From positions 1,358,001-1,422,000 of the forward strand of contig CAMQGK010000559.1 in NCBI GenBank assembly GCA_947000775.1: 64,000 nt of DNA. Reading direction: 5' to 3'. Positions 51,901-62,608 of the stretch are shown in pieces (position 1 is the first letter of the stretch; every line of letters starts with the position of its first letter). Under the pieces are notes generated by a model that was not told the DNA's origin, did not search any database, and saw only the letters and a list, made by a program, of their open reading frames with translations. Source of the DNA: Pterois miles. Taxonomy: Eukaryota; Chordata; Actinopteri; Perciformes; Scorpaenidae. The position numbers and the translations under genes are program-made.

Positions 51901-53949
51901 TTGCACACCGACATCTTGGACTAAAATAAATTTTACCATATTTTTAAAGCTCATTCGGGGTTATTATATTTTTGAAGCCTAAGGTCACTCTGTAGATTGA
52001 TCTTCTTCTGCACCATATTTCCATGACGTGATAAAGTAATTCAATTGCCGGATTTAAACCTCTTAACCACAGGACGATGTAGTGTCTACAGACTAGGGTC
52101 GTTTTTGACCTTGTGTCGCTTTAGGCTTTGGTGCTCTGAACTTGAGGTTTTAGTTTCAATCACCTTTATTTCATAAAATATATCTTATTCTGTGATACAC
52201 TATAAATCTAATTAAAGAACAAGGCGCAATGAGCATATCTACATGCCATATATCTCATACTGGTTTTAGACATTAATTGTACATGAATTATATACATGAT
52301 TTTAATAATATACAGGTTTCTTGTTGTCTGAAGGGCATGTCTTTGACAGTCTTTTTCTTTTTCATACCTAAACAGACTGAGAAACAGGTTACTGTATCTG
52401 ACTTGTCACTTCCTCATTTTTCTTCCGCTGAGGCAATGCTTCTTTCAGTTCTATTTTCATTTAACTCTTCCTACATAATGTGTCTACAGAGAACACTTAT
52501 CCTAAATTAAAATGAGGAAAGCTGAATAGCTCTGCAGTGAGAGATACAGCTGTTTTAGGCACAGATGCCCTCGGATGCCTGAGCCTAAAACACCCCTGTG
52601 GACTACAGAATCTGAAATCTAATGAAACAAGACTGTTGTAGTGGTGTAACAATAGCTATGGTCGGTTTTACTGTGTGGTTGTTGAACTGTGAAGCCTCGG
52701 GAGATCGACTTCTCTACTCCCTTAATCAATCTGGTTTAGACTGGACAGGGCCGCACTGAGCCACTGGTCATCAACAAGCTGTATGTTGGATGCAACATCC
52801 ATGACCTGCATTAATTTCAAGGAGACCAACAGATAGTGTCCAAGAAACTGAACACTATTGATATGTGGTGAACACATTCACATACCATCTCACATAGTCA
52901 AATACTCACTCACAAGTCCTACTCACTTTAGGTTTATGCAACAAAACTACTTAGTTTAGGACAAAAATAATATGGTTGGGCTTAAAAGTACTCTGTCTGT
53001 GAAGTGAAAATTAAACTGAACGTTGTGGACATGGAACATGAACGAACAGCTGATCGTAACGTGATGCACAGAACATGAACAGCAGTCTCCTGGATGAAAG
53101 CCTTGTGTTTGTTGGAAGGATGCAGTTTAGCCTTTTTGCATGTCATCTGCACGCCTCCTGTCACATATGCAGTTAAGTTTAGGGAAGAAAATCACTTAGG
53201 TTGTCAAATGTCACCTTTGGGCTTAAAATAAGTATGTAAACTAAGTACAATATATACAAAAACAATGTAACATAAGTAAAGACAACACAAGTCCCTGAAA
53301 AACAAAACCCCAGTCTGGTTGAAAGTCCTGTGTTTGTTGGATTCTATGTCAGTAGCTGTGAGCGTAGCATATTCACACAGATGCGTTTACATTACCGTCA
53401 GTGTAGACTATGAGGCGTAGCTACAAATAACATGCAAAAAGCAAGAATGGCGTGTTTGATATTGATGCAGATAGGTTTACATCGTAGTTACTTGAAAGCC
53501 TGGTGCGTCTCATACAGATGCTGCATCGGTATCACACGCCAATGACCGTGACAATGCATTGGTATTTGATATCCTGGGAATGAGAACGGGCTGGGCTCAG
53601 TCAAGAGCAAAATGGATAGGTGCACGGGGAAAAGAGCATATTTCTTTTGTTACAGTAATTCAGGCCCTGTTGCTTAGTGATTGACTGTTTTCAAATTGAT
53701 GTGTGCTCGTTGGGGAGAAAGAGATGCCAGCGATGGGAATGACGTGATGGTAGTTGAGTTGCAGATCATATTCTGTAGCTGTCATGGAGATGTGCGTGGC
53801 TTGTCTGGCTACTGACACAGATTGAGTGCTCCCACCGTAGATGGACACTGAGCCAGACACGAGGCCACTGATGGCTGACATATGTCTAATGATTGGAGCT
53901 GCTATGCCAGAATTATTGATACATCCTATTAGGACGTTTTTAGTTTTTC

Positions 53950-53996
<47 letters not shown>

Positions 53997-54885
53997 CATT
54001 ACATGTTCATGCCAGTTTAAAAAACACTGAATAATGCGGTGATACACTACATGCTTGTTATGTTGCAATCTAGGCATGTGTACTTAAATGTCTACAATGA
54101 GTAAACCCAATTAAATGTGTTAACAAACAAGTAAAGATCCACTGCTGCTGGGTCAATAAGACCAAACTCACACACAGCATGCAAATGTGAAACTGTCTGG
54201 TTTCAGCATAGCCACTCAATACCGTGCATATTGAACTGGCTCAGGATCATAAGCAACAGGTCAATAGCTGGTGTGGATAGTGATGCTGTTTCTTGGCTGC
54301 GCTAGTTTCCCCATAGACAACCTGTTGTCCCCAGTGAGTCCGCTTATCTCCACAAACCCAATCAGATCTTCATCCTTGGTCCTTTGCTCTGAGCCACAGC
54401 TGCAGCTGATCAATAACAGGCAGAGTGGCTGTATTCTCAATCCACCTCTGGGGTCACAGGTCACAGTCCCATCCATCTGTTTATAAAGCATGAATGCGAC
54501 GGTGATGTCATACATATGGGTGACTCATTCGAAGGCTATTAATAATTGATCTAGCCTGGAAAAAAAAACGGGATAAGGAATGAGATAGCTTTAGATTTAA
54601 AGGGTTCCTGGAGCTAAGTGGTGGTGACATTTGCAAGTGTTTGTCCAGTTCTGTCCTCTGTCCATGTTCTAATTGTCAATATGTATGTCCTCTGTGGGGT
54701 GACAGGTAAGAGCCAGCGCCATCGCTCAGGATGCTGATCAGAATTACGACTACGCCTCCAACAGTGTGATCCTGCATTTGGACGTGGGTGATGAGGTGTG
54801 CGTGCAGCTGGATGGAGGGAAGGTCCACGGAGGGAACACAAACAAGTATAGCACCTTCTCTGGCTTCCTCATCTACCCAGACTGA
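45415..54885 (+). CDS. c1ql4: C1q-like protein, C1QL4 type (secreted, complete, 2 coding exons)
   Basis: Secreted C1q/TNF-superfamily protein; C1QL proteins form oligomers and bind the adhesion receptor BAI3 (ADGRB3). Exons 45415-45960 and 54706-54885 join in phase 0 to 241 aa (human C1QL4 is 238 aa). Residues 1-16 are a signal peptide (MVLILLVAIPLLVHTT, almost the human C1QL4 leader). The N-terminal HYEMLGSCRMVCDP motif carries Cys34 and Cys38. A short collagen stretch (about 68-103, ending GPPGPGPGG) and a gC1q domain (about 108-241, ending YSTFSGFLIYPD) follow. First in-frame ATG, with an in-frame TAG at 45238 upstream. The leader, GPGPGG end and loss of the usual Cys in WADLxKNG favour C1QL4 over C1QL1-3. 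Intron 8.7 kb. Convergent with the myosin light-chain gene. Confidence 0.9.
46592..46618 (+). repeat. (ATTC)n tetranucleotide repeat
   Basis: Six to seven ATTC units in the c1ql4 intron. Confidence 0.9.
47508..48245 (+). repeat. Interspersed repeat family B, copy 3, interrupted
   Basis: TAGACTGTATATAAGAAGTG through CTAAATGGGACCATAATTTA and GTGAGAAGTAGGCTCATTTT. About 240 bp of unrelated sequence (about 47700-47940, including a TTTC-rich tract and GGGTGGCCCCAGAAGGTGGT) replaces the middle block seen in copies 1 and 2. Confidence 0.72.
51748..51845 (+). repeat. Interspersed repeat fragment
   Basis: CCTTTATTTAACCGGGTTTG, then GAGATCAAAGATCTCTTTTA and AGAGAGACTTAGCCAAGAAT, a motif set common in fish genomes. 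The class was not determined. Confidence 0.5.
53951..53996 (+). repeat. (CTAT)n tetranucleotide repeat
   Basis: About eleven CTAT units in the c1ql4 intron. Confidence 0.93.
54706..54885 (+). CDS. c1ql4: c1ql4 coding exon 2 (end of gC1q)
   Basis: 180 bp including TGA. It starts VRASAIAQDADQNYDYASNS after acceptor GACAG. It contains GDEVCVQLDGGK, where family members usually have an aromatic residue (Phe or Tyr) in place of this Cys. Confidence 0.94.
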   Translation, partial: VRASAIAQDADQNYDYASNSVILHLDVGDEVCVQLDGGKVHGGNTNKYSTFSGFLIYPD

Positions 54886-54951
54886 ATCTGAACCTTACTC
54901 ACGGAGACACACACACACAGACATGCACGGTGTTTGCATGTACATACAAAA

Positions 54952-54955
<4 letters not shown>

Positions 54956-55040
<85 letters not shown>
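54956..55040 (+). repeat. (CA)n microsatellite in c1ql4 3' UTR region
   Basis: About 42 uninterrupted CA units starting 70 bp after the stop codon, so probably transcribed in the 3' UTR. Confidence 0.95.
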
Positions 55041-55043
<3 letters not shown>

Positions 55044-55446
55044 CCTGAGATTACAACAGAATCGTGGATTGAGTGAAAATCAGAGATAAGTGGAATTAAG
55101 TGGAGTTGTGTGATTTTGAGCCAATCACCAACTGCAAATATTGGCACCTTTTGTGCAAATATGAATAACAGAAGATGTACAGTATTGGTGCACATTACGT
55201 TGTGGCTCGGAAATATCTAAAATACTTTAATGTGTTCCATATTAATGGACATTGTGAGAACTAGAATATAACAAATACCATCAGTCTAATTGTTTTTTAA
55301 TGCAATACTGGTGTTGAGGGAGAATGCGCACCTACGGTCTTTACCTTACACATTATATTCTGCTCTCCATCCCGGTGACCTCTGATCGAACGGCCTGCCT
55401 ATATTTCGCAGCTCATCATTGTAAAAATATTTTTTCACCAGTTGCA

Positions 55447-55514
55447 ATTAAATTCCTGTTGTGATTCACGCTGCACTGGGGCCACGCTGATCAAAACAAA
55501 GCCATCTGAATAAA
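55447..55514 (+). terminator. Candidate c1ql4 poly(A) signals
   Basis: ATTAAA at 55447-55452 and AATAAA at 55509-55514, 560-630 bp after the stop. No independent support; other signals downstream are possible. Confidence 0.3.
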
Positions 55515-56689
55515 CACAGATGTTCGACCTCGTCTCCATCATGACGCAGGATATCACAGCAAGATAAAACAAAATATGTTATACAAGGCGGCACATTTTA
55601 TGGATGGCACTTGTGTGTGATGATAATTGCCAAGTGCATTATTGACAATATTGTGTGTGTGTGTGAGTCAGTAAAATGAGTGGATATATATACTGTAATA
55701 TACTGAGGCAGTGAAAAGTAACAGCTGCAGTGTTTGACTTACATTCAATGTTGTACAATACATTACCGGCACGTAATTACACTGCCATACCTACTTTATT
55801 TTTCAGAGACCCTGTCAAAGTATTATCATATGTATAAACACAGTAGTCCTGGGATGGGCTATATGGTAAGTTGAATAGGCTGAGTAGACAATTGCTATTA
55901 AAACATTTACCCCTATTTTGTCTGTGTTGTTGCATGTTGTGTTTTTTTTGGTGAAGGTCAGGGCTGAATAAAAGTGTGTATATTCGACATATCATAAATA
56001 CATGCAGTTTTATATGGAGTGACCACTTGGGCATACAGTGGAGGACTGGCTTTAATGACATGACTGCATGGACTTACAGCTGAGATCGAAGCAACAGTGG
56101 CCGACTACAGCCTCTGCCTGCTACAACATGGATTTCCAATATGTCTTAAGACACTATCTGAGACACAAACATTAATACTGCTATATTGATCTCTGCTTAT
56201 AATACACCCAGGGTTTACAAAATCCAGCCGATGTACACAATTTAATTTAACAATACAGTGATCAATTGTACAAACCAAACTGTTTCAGTGTTTGATGAGG
56301 TTTGATGTTGTTTATCAGAACCAAGATCACTTGTTGGAGAGTCCACCGATAAAAAGAAATGGACAAAGAGAATTTGTGAAATATCTTCCTTAAATAATAT
56401 TGGTATATTTCTCTCAATTTATTGATAATCCTACTGTGATTTTATAGAGGTTGTGCTCTTTATCTCTCACACACACCCTCTTATCCAGCCTTTTTGAGTG
56501 AAATCTATATTTCTGAACACATATAGTATATCTACAGTGCTATAAAACACCTATCACTTCCTAAATTTGATTAATAATTCAAATTGACAGCTTTCATTAT
56601 TTAGTCATTGACAATTGAATATAAAATGTAATTTTGTCTGATCAAAAGCCACAAACCCAAAGAAATTCAGTTTAAAACCATATAATAGG

Positions 56690-56965
56690 AGTGTCACAAT
56701 ACTTTGATTCAATGCACTATAGTGAGCAACATGGAGTCTATTTTAAAAAAAAAATAGTTTTTCATTTAAATGTCTAGAGGAGCCCAGCAACAAAATTGTC
56801 AAATTATAATTCAATTGGGTTTTGTGGGTTGATATTGATAACTGATTGTGTGAAATATGTGAATTATATTGCCTCATGTTAATCGCAGGCCCCCTGAACG
56901 AAATCGGATTAAAATCGTATATTTTGTGGTATCTGCAAATCATTGTCCGAAGCATTGATAGAATA
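56690..56965 (+). repeat. Diverged interspersed repeat
   Basis: AGGAGTGTCACAATACTTTG to GAATATTGTATCATGATGAT. The ends suggest short inverted similarity (CACAATACT / AATATTGTATCATG). Non-coding. Confidence 0.35.
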
Positions 56966-59900
56966 TTGTATCATGATGATTTACACCTCACAAAGACAAA
57001 CACAAAGACAATACGCAGATAATCACATTTGAGAAAAGGAACATGTGGATTTTGTGCATTTTTGCATGAAATTAAATATTTTGATAAATGATTAAAATCA
57101 CAAAAGCTGCTGATTAATTTTCTGTTGACTGACTGTAAACCAAACCTGTGATGATGATTCATTGTCTTTGTGCTAATAATCAATATTATCCAGTATTCTA
57201 GGTGTTTTTAAGAATCAGATTAAAGCAGAAAGGTAACTGGAATTCAAGGTTGCTATTTAATGAGCACACTGTTACCTTCAATAGACATCTTTGTTTAAAT
57301 ACATCACTCAGTTTCTTTAATAGTCTCTATGTGTATGACTGATCTGTAAAATGTGCTAAATTTGTTACACATGGCAGAAAAGGACTGATAAACAGCATAT
57401 ATTGGTACTGTGGGTGTGTAATAGGGCAAAAACAATCAGACCTAACACTGCTTATAAATCACATCTGTGTGTGATATAAAGCTACAGTCACTTTAATGTT
57501 TCAGCTCATTGTTTACTGGTTTATGTCACCAGTTTATTCAAGTGAGCATCATTTTCAATATTACCACTTTAACATTAGTTAAAGCAGACAGATATAGAGA
57601 GAGACGTCCTCTCCATGTTAAAGAGAATTAATCTTAAATACCTCTTAGATTACGGGCAAAAAGCAAAGTGTCTAATTAGAGAAGAGAGCTGATGGCATTC
57701 TAGACTTAAAGGATTTGGTGAATGTGTTGCTCCTGAGCGAGAGAGAGAGAGGGCTGTAGCCGCCATGCCATGCCTGGGCCCAGCCCCCGGCTCTCTCTCC
57801 TGGCAGATTCCAGTTGAAAGTTAATTGGACGGGGAGAGGTCTGAGACAGGCTGCGCTGAGGCCCATTAGTGATTCCCCTGTCGGATGCAGTGCCACGAGG
57901 ATCACAGACTCACAAATAGGAGGATTAAAATAATCAATAGTCTTGACTTCCATCGACCACACACATACACACCGAGTAATTAGTGGACAACCTATTCGGC
58001 AGTGGACTATGACACCCTCCTGAACCTTAGCGCACACCCTCACAAGCAGCATGCTGCAGTAGCTGCGGTGCCTAATGAGGGGAAATAGTTGTGGCCGCTT
58101 GAGAGGAAAATGAAGAAAAGGTCAGGAAGCCACCAAACAGCCTTCTGCTGCTCACACCCTGGTGCTTTACCACCGAATCATTCCTCCGACAATTTACTGC
58201 ACGACCACAAACCACCTAAAATTAATATTGTTAGGCTGAAATTAGAGTTTGCAATGTCTCTAAACCAATAACAAGCCCATAGGAGAAACCCTAAACTGTC
58301 TCAGACAGTCAATAATGGTTTCTACTGACTTGAGCAACGAAGCTTACACTCATGATTTAGTTTAGATTCTTCAATTAAAAAGCACAAAGATCAGATCAAG
58401 AGACGCCTCCTGTATTGAACACTGACCGGTACCGTGGTCAGATTGCAGCAGCAACACTGCCCTCTGGTGTTGATGGAAACACATCAACGCCCTGAGCAAG
58501 TTTATGCTCATTTGCTTTGGCTCAGTTCTCAAGAAATGTTTTTTTTTTTCCCAAAACAATAAGCTCAAATATCTGTAAATTGCACATATTTTGGCACGTG
58601 TGCAAAAGAGTAATACAATAACTGGCTACAATTTGCACAATAATCATTAGCACATGATCAAAACTGCTGAGTTGATTCTCTGCACAACTTCTAAATATTC
58701 CTTGAGACACAAAATAATCCATTCAATTATCAAAATCTGTCACACAGATGTATATTTCATGAATATGTATGACACAGTGTAATGTACTGTGAGGAGGAAC
58801 AGTCTGATGTTTTTTACTGAACTACTGCAGCTTTTATTTTATTGTTGCAGGTCTTTTTTTTTTTTTTTAAATTATGACCTGGAGGACATTTTGCAGTAAA
58901 ATTTCTCTTTGCTCTGATTTTATATGAAAGCTCAAAGGTGTATTCTTTGCTAAACAAATACATTTACTGTAAACACAAATCTTTATCCTGTTTTTGTGTA
59001 TACAGTATTGTAGCAACGGTATTGTTTTTTTCTCAGGAAACTTTGACTCATTGCGGAAATGTGAATATAAAAAGCTCAGTGTGATACACAATCGCATTCA
59101 GCTGGACAAAAGTGACAAGCTGGTAATGTAAGAAGTCAGTGTCTACAAAAAGTAGAACAAAACAGATTTGTATGTTAGAAACATTTCCAGTTGACTGAAT
59201 GGTGAAAAAAGATTTCAACATTTTGACCAGGACGGCTCACACGACAAAACATCTTTTCATTTCGGTGGCCAATTTATTGACACAATAACTAGGTTTTGAA
59301 GCATGAATGAAGTGTTCTGGGTGAGTTACTACATTTTGCAAACATGCAAACAGTTGTGACAATTGCACTTACAGTTTAGAGAAAGTTAAAACTGTATGAA
59401 AAATGAGCCAAAGATTGGGGGGAAAAAAACCCTGTAAGACGAGGCAGTAATGAATCTTGCATCTTAAATCTATTGAATGAAAAAATAAATAAGAAGAAAT
59501 TAGCTCAAAACAAGCAAGTTAAGTTTTCAAGAGAATTATTTATTTGAATGCAGCAACAAAATTGGGGTGACTTAAAAACATGGGAACCCTAATGAAATGT
59601 TTTTTTTTCTACCACATAATATGGCTTTGAGTATACCAGTTCACTGCAGGATTGGAAGGTCTTAGCCAATAATACAGTAGGTTGCTGACAGTTATGTATA
59701 CCGTATATATATATATATTAATGTCCCATACATTGACACACTAGTATCAATATTTACAGTATATCATTAGCAATTTATGTTGTCTTAAGTGCTGCATCTT
59801 GGAATGTTATTGCAGACAATGCAAGCATTAAGACTCCTGAATGCATACAAGTCGGTCACATATGTGAATGGACCTGGTAGCAATTAGCCAGGGGCCATTG

Positions 59901-60564
59901 GTGGTCTTTTGTAGGGAATGTAAAGGCACTTCTTAAATTAAACGTGGAAAACTAACCCATGGGAAAAGTTGGGGGTAGAAGCTAACTGCAAAAAGGGTAC
60001 ATGTGACAGGGCAAAAAAAAAAAAAAGTTGGATGCTCTTCATCTTCACCCGTTCATGACCATTCTGACCAGCTCTGTAAAAGACAGAGAGAGAGAGACAA
60101 GTGTGAGACTTGTAGACCAGATCTTGGCAGAGACCCACTCCAACTACAGCATGTGTGCTCCTCATCCAGCTTCGGTGAGCCGGGGTGGGAAATGCTGCAT
60201 TTGGAGGCAGATCCCCCATATTCTGTTCATCCAGAGGAAAGAAGGGTTGAAGAGGGTACAGAGAGAAAGAGGTGAGGTAATCATCTCTATCTCCTATTTA
60301 GCCAAAGCATCTGGCCATGACTATGATCCAAAAAGAGCTGGTTAGAGAAGCCATCCTCGCTGTATGCTTTCCTCTAGTTGAGAAGCAGAGAAAAGGGGAG
60401 AAGATCGAGGGAGCTTAAGTCCAGTCAGAGAGCGGCCAGCTATAAATTCAGCCTCCATCAGTAGAGAGAAAACAATCAGCATAAGAGCAACTCATTGCAA
60501 TTCTCTGGTTAGTAGAAAAAGGGACTGGTCCACTCTCCCAAAGCTGGTGGCTACATTCAGAGTG

Positions 60565-61995
60565 TTGTAATGATACCAAAATTATGACTTTGATACAATA
60601 CCCTGCCTAAAAACCTCAATACCGATACTGAAACAATACCACGGCAAAAACCTCAAACACTGGGAAACGTAATGAAATAATAGATGACAGAACACTGAAA
60701 TTAAAGTTATTAGTTTTAATACATTAAAAAATGTATTAACTAAAAACCAAATTTAATATGCCACAACCTAATGTCTCCGATACTTGGGTTAATATGCTTT
60801 CTTTGATAGGTAACTTTATATTTGCAATCACGTATCACTTATGAAACAGCGTTTAATAAAGTTTTTTTGTAAACCAGCGCCCCCCACGGTCACATCATAA
60901 CAGTTCAGGCGGAGAGTAGTACTGCAACACGGGAGCCGGTGAGAGCTTTCCTAAACAAAAACCCACAAAACGATAATAAATTCAGATTAAGTTCTGTGAG
61001 AAGCTGATGAAAGAAAAGCTGCTAAAATCAGGATGACACCGCTGTAACTGTACAAAGCGCTGTGTCGTGTCAAAGTGGAGTGAAGAGGATGTCACTTGCC
61101 ACTGGACTGAATTTCCTTTCCGCTGATTTCACGTGAAATACAGAGAAACCATCCATCCATCCATCGTCAACCGCTTATCCCGTTAGGGGTCGCGGGGGGC
61201 TGGAGCCGATCCCAGCTGGCATTGGGCGAAGGCAGGGTACACCCTGGACAGGTCGCCAGTCCATCGCAGGGCACATAGAGACAGACGACATATAGACAGA
61301 CAACCATTCACGCGCACAGCCACACCTACGGGCAATTTTTAGAGTAATCAATTAACCTAAACAGCATGTCTTTGGATGGTGGGAGGAAGCCGGAGTACCC
61401 AGAGAAAACCCACGCTTACACGGGGAGAACATGCAAACTCCACACAGAAGAGCCGCAAGCTGGAATCGAACCTGCGACCCTCTTGCTGTGAGGCGACAGC
61501 GCTAACCACTACACCACCGTGCAGCCCATACAGAGAAACACTGTATAATAATAAATTTAACACTTTGGTAGAAAATGTGTTTGCTAATTTACAAGAGATG
61601 CTTGGATAGATTTAGAAAAGATGATGAATCTACTTTCATCGGTACATCTGGTAGGTAATTAGAGCTGTGTTGTATTTTCCATATATATATATTTTTTTTT
61701 TAAATAGAGTTCTGCTGATACAGACACCAGCTCAGAGCGGGACGTGCAGCTGGTGAACATGACCTGCTTTAATCATCTTTTCAACTTCACTTGTATCTCA
61801 GTTTATGTTTTGACTGCTTAATCCCATGTACAGCAGACAATAACATCCTCTAAACTGAGTGCTAACCACACGCAGCCCCACTGTCACATATGACTTTCTT
61901 AAAAGTATCTGTACTAATAAAACGGGATATTGCACCATTTTAATGATTATTGTGAAATCATTCTAGTATCGTTATACTGTGCAACCCTATACTGT
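60565..61995 (+). repeat. Composite repeat interrupted by a SINE
   Basis: The left part has TAATGATACCAAAATTATGA and CAATACCGATACTGAAACAA; the right part ends TTCTAGTATCGTTATACTGT and GCAACCCTA. These are the two ends of a fish repeat typified by 'gtatcgatacc'-like motifs. The SINE at 61150-61527 sits inside. Confidence 0.5.
61150..61527 (-). mobile_element. tRNA-derived SINE, full length, with 12-bp target duplication
   Basis: On the minus strand it starts GGGCTGCACGGTGGTGTAGT with A box TGGTGTAGTGGTTAGC and B box GGTTCGATTCC. A conserved body follows (GTGGAGTTTGCATGTTCTCC; CCTCCCACCATCCAAAGACA; GGCTCCAGCCCCCCGCGACC) and a GATG/ATGG tail. The flanking direct repeat ATACAGAGAAAC is perfect (61138-61149 and 61528-61539). 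Pol III promoter-derived retroposon; it needs LINE machinery to move. The family name was not assigned. Confidence 0.9.
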
Positions 61996-62579
61996 ATATT
62001 TGAATGTCTGCAATGTAATGAACGGTCTATTTTACCTGTTTGTGAAAAGAGCAGCACCTCTAACACCATCAGAGGAAAAAGCTTATTTCAATAGCACCAA
62101 TGACATGCAAATGACATGAGAAGAGTTGCCTTGTGACCTCCACACCCATCAGCTCAAATAGGTCGGCAGTGGCCACCAGGCTTTCCCCGAATGAGACCAG
62201 TCACTTCCCTGTGTGTCCACCATATCCCCTAATAAACTAAGGGGAGTCCCAGACACATGCAGAGGGGCATGCTGCAGCCAGGGGCCAAGGCAGAGGGCTG
62301 CAGGAGAGAGAGACAGGACAGCAGGAGGCTACATATGGGTCAAAGCCTCAGGGCTAAAGATGAGAGGGACCACCAGGCTTTCCCGCAAGCACCTATGGGT
62401 CAAATCTTCTTTGCAACAGCACGTTGCTCCTGTTTGCAAATATAAATACATGTATGTTGCACAACTACAGCAGATTTGTGTTATGGGATGGTCTGATGGG
62501 AGTGGATTATTATAACAGCTAAAATGCAGGAAAGCCTGGAGGTGCCGTCTCATGGAATACCAAACAACCGTACCGGCCC

Positions 62580-62608
62580 TCAGCCTGACATGATGTGGCG
62601 GACAAATG
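62580..62608 (-). CDS. myl6: myl6-like terminal coding exon
   Basis: 29 bp: CA, then TTT GTC CGC CAC ATC ATG TCA GGC TGA. Joined to the previous G it gives AFVRHIMSG. Acceptor CTTCCTCCACAG. Too short to appear as an open frame by itself. Confidence 0.92.

Larger units (their letters stand above)
45961..54705. other. c1ql4 intron
   Basis: 8.7-kb intron holding an (ATTC)n repeat (46592-46618), family B copy 3, a T/C-rich tract (47783-47842), a diverged repeat at 51748-51845 and a (CTAT)n repeat (53951-53996). 50520-50960 is C-rich with no supported reading frame. Confidence 0.6.
55520..62579. other. Interval between c1ql4 and the myosin light-chain gene
   Basis: AT-rich and without a supported reading frame. 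56690-56965 looks like a diverged repeat (GAACGAAATCGGATTAAAAT, then CGTATATTTTGTGGTATCTG). 60565-61995 is a repeat carrying a nested SINE. The part just left of 62580 is the presumed light-chain 3' UTR. Confidence 0.5.

Noticed and set aside
61357..61609. Open frames on both strands over 61.4-61.6 kb
   Set aside because: They are translations of the tRNA-derived SINE.
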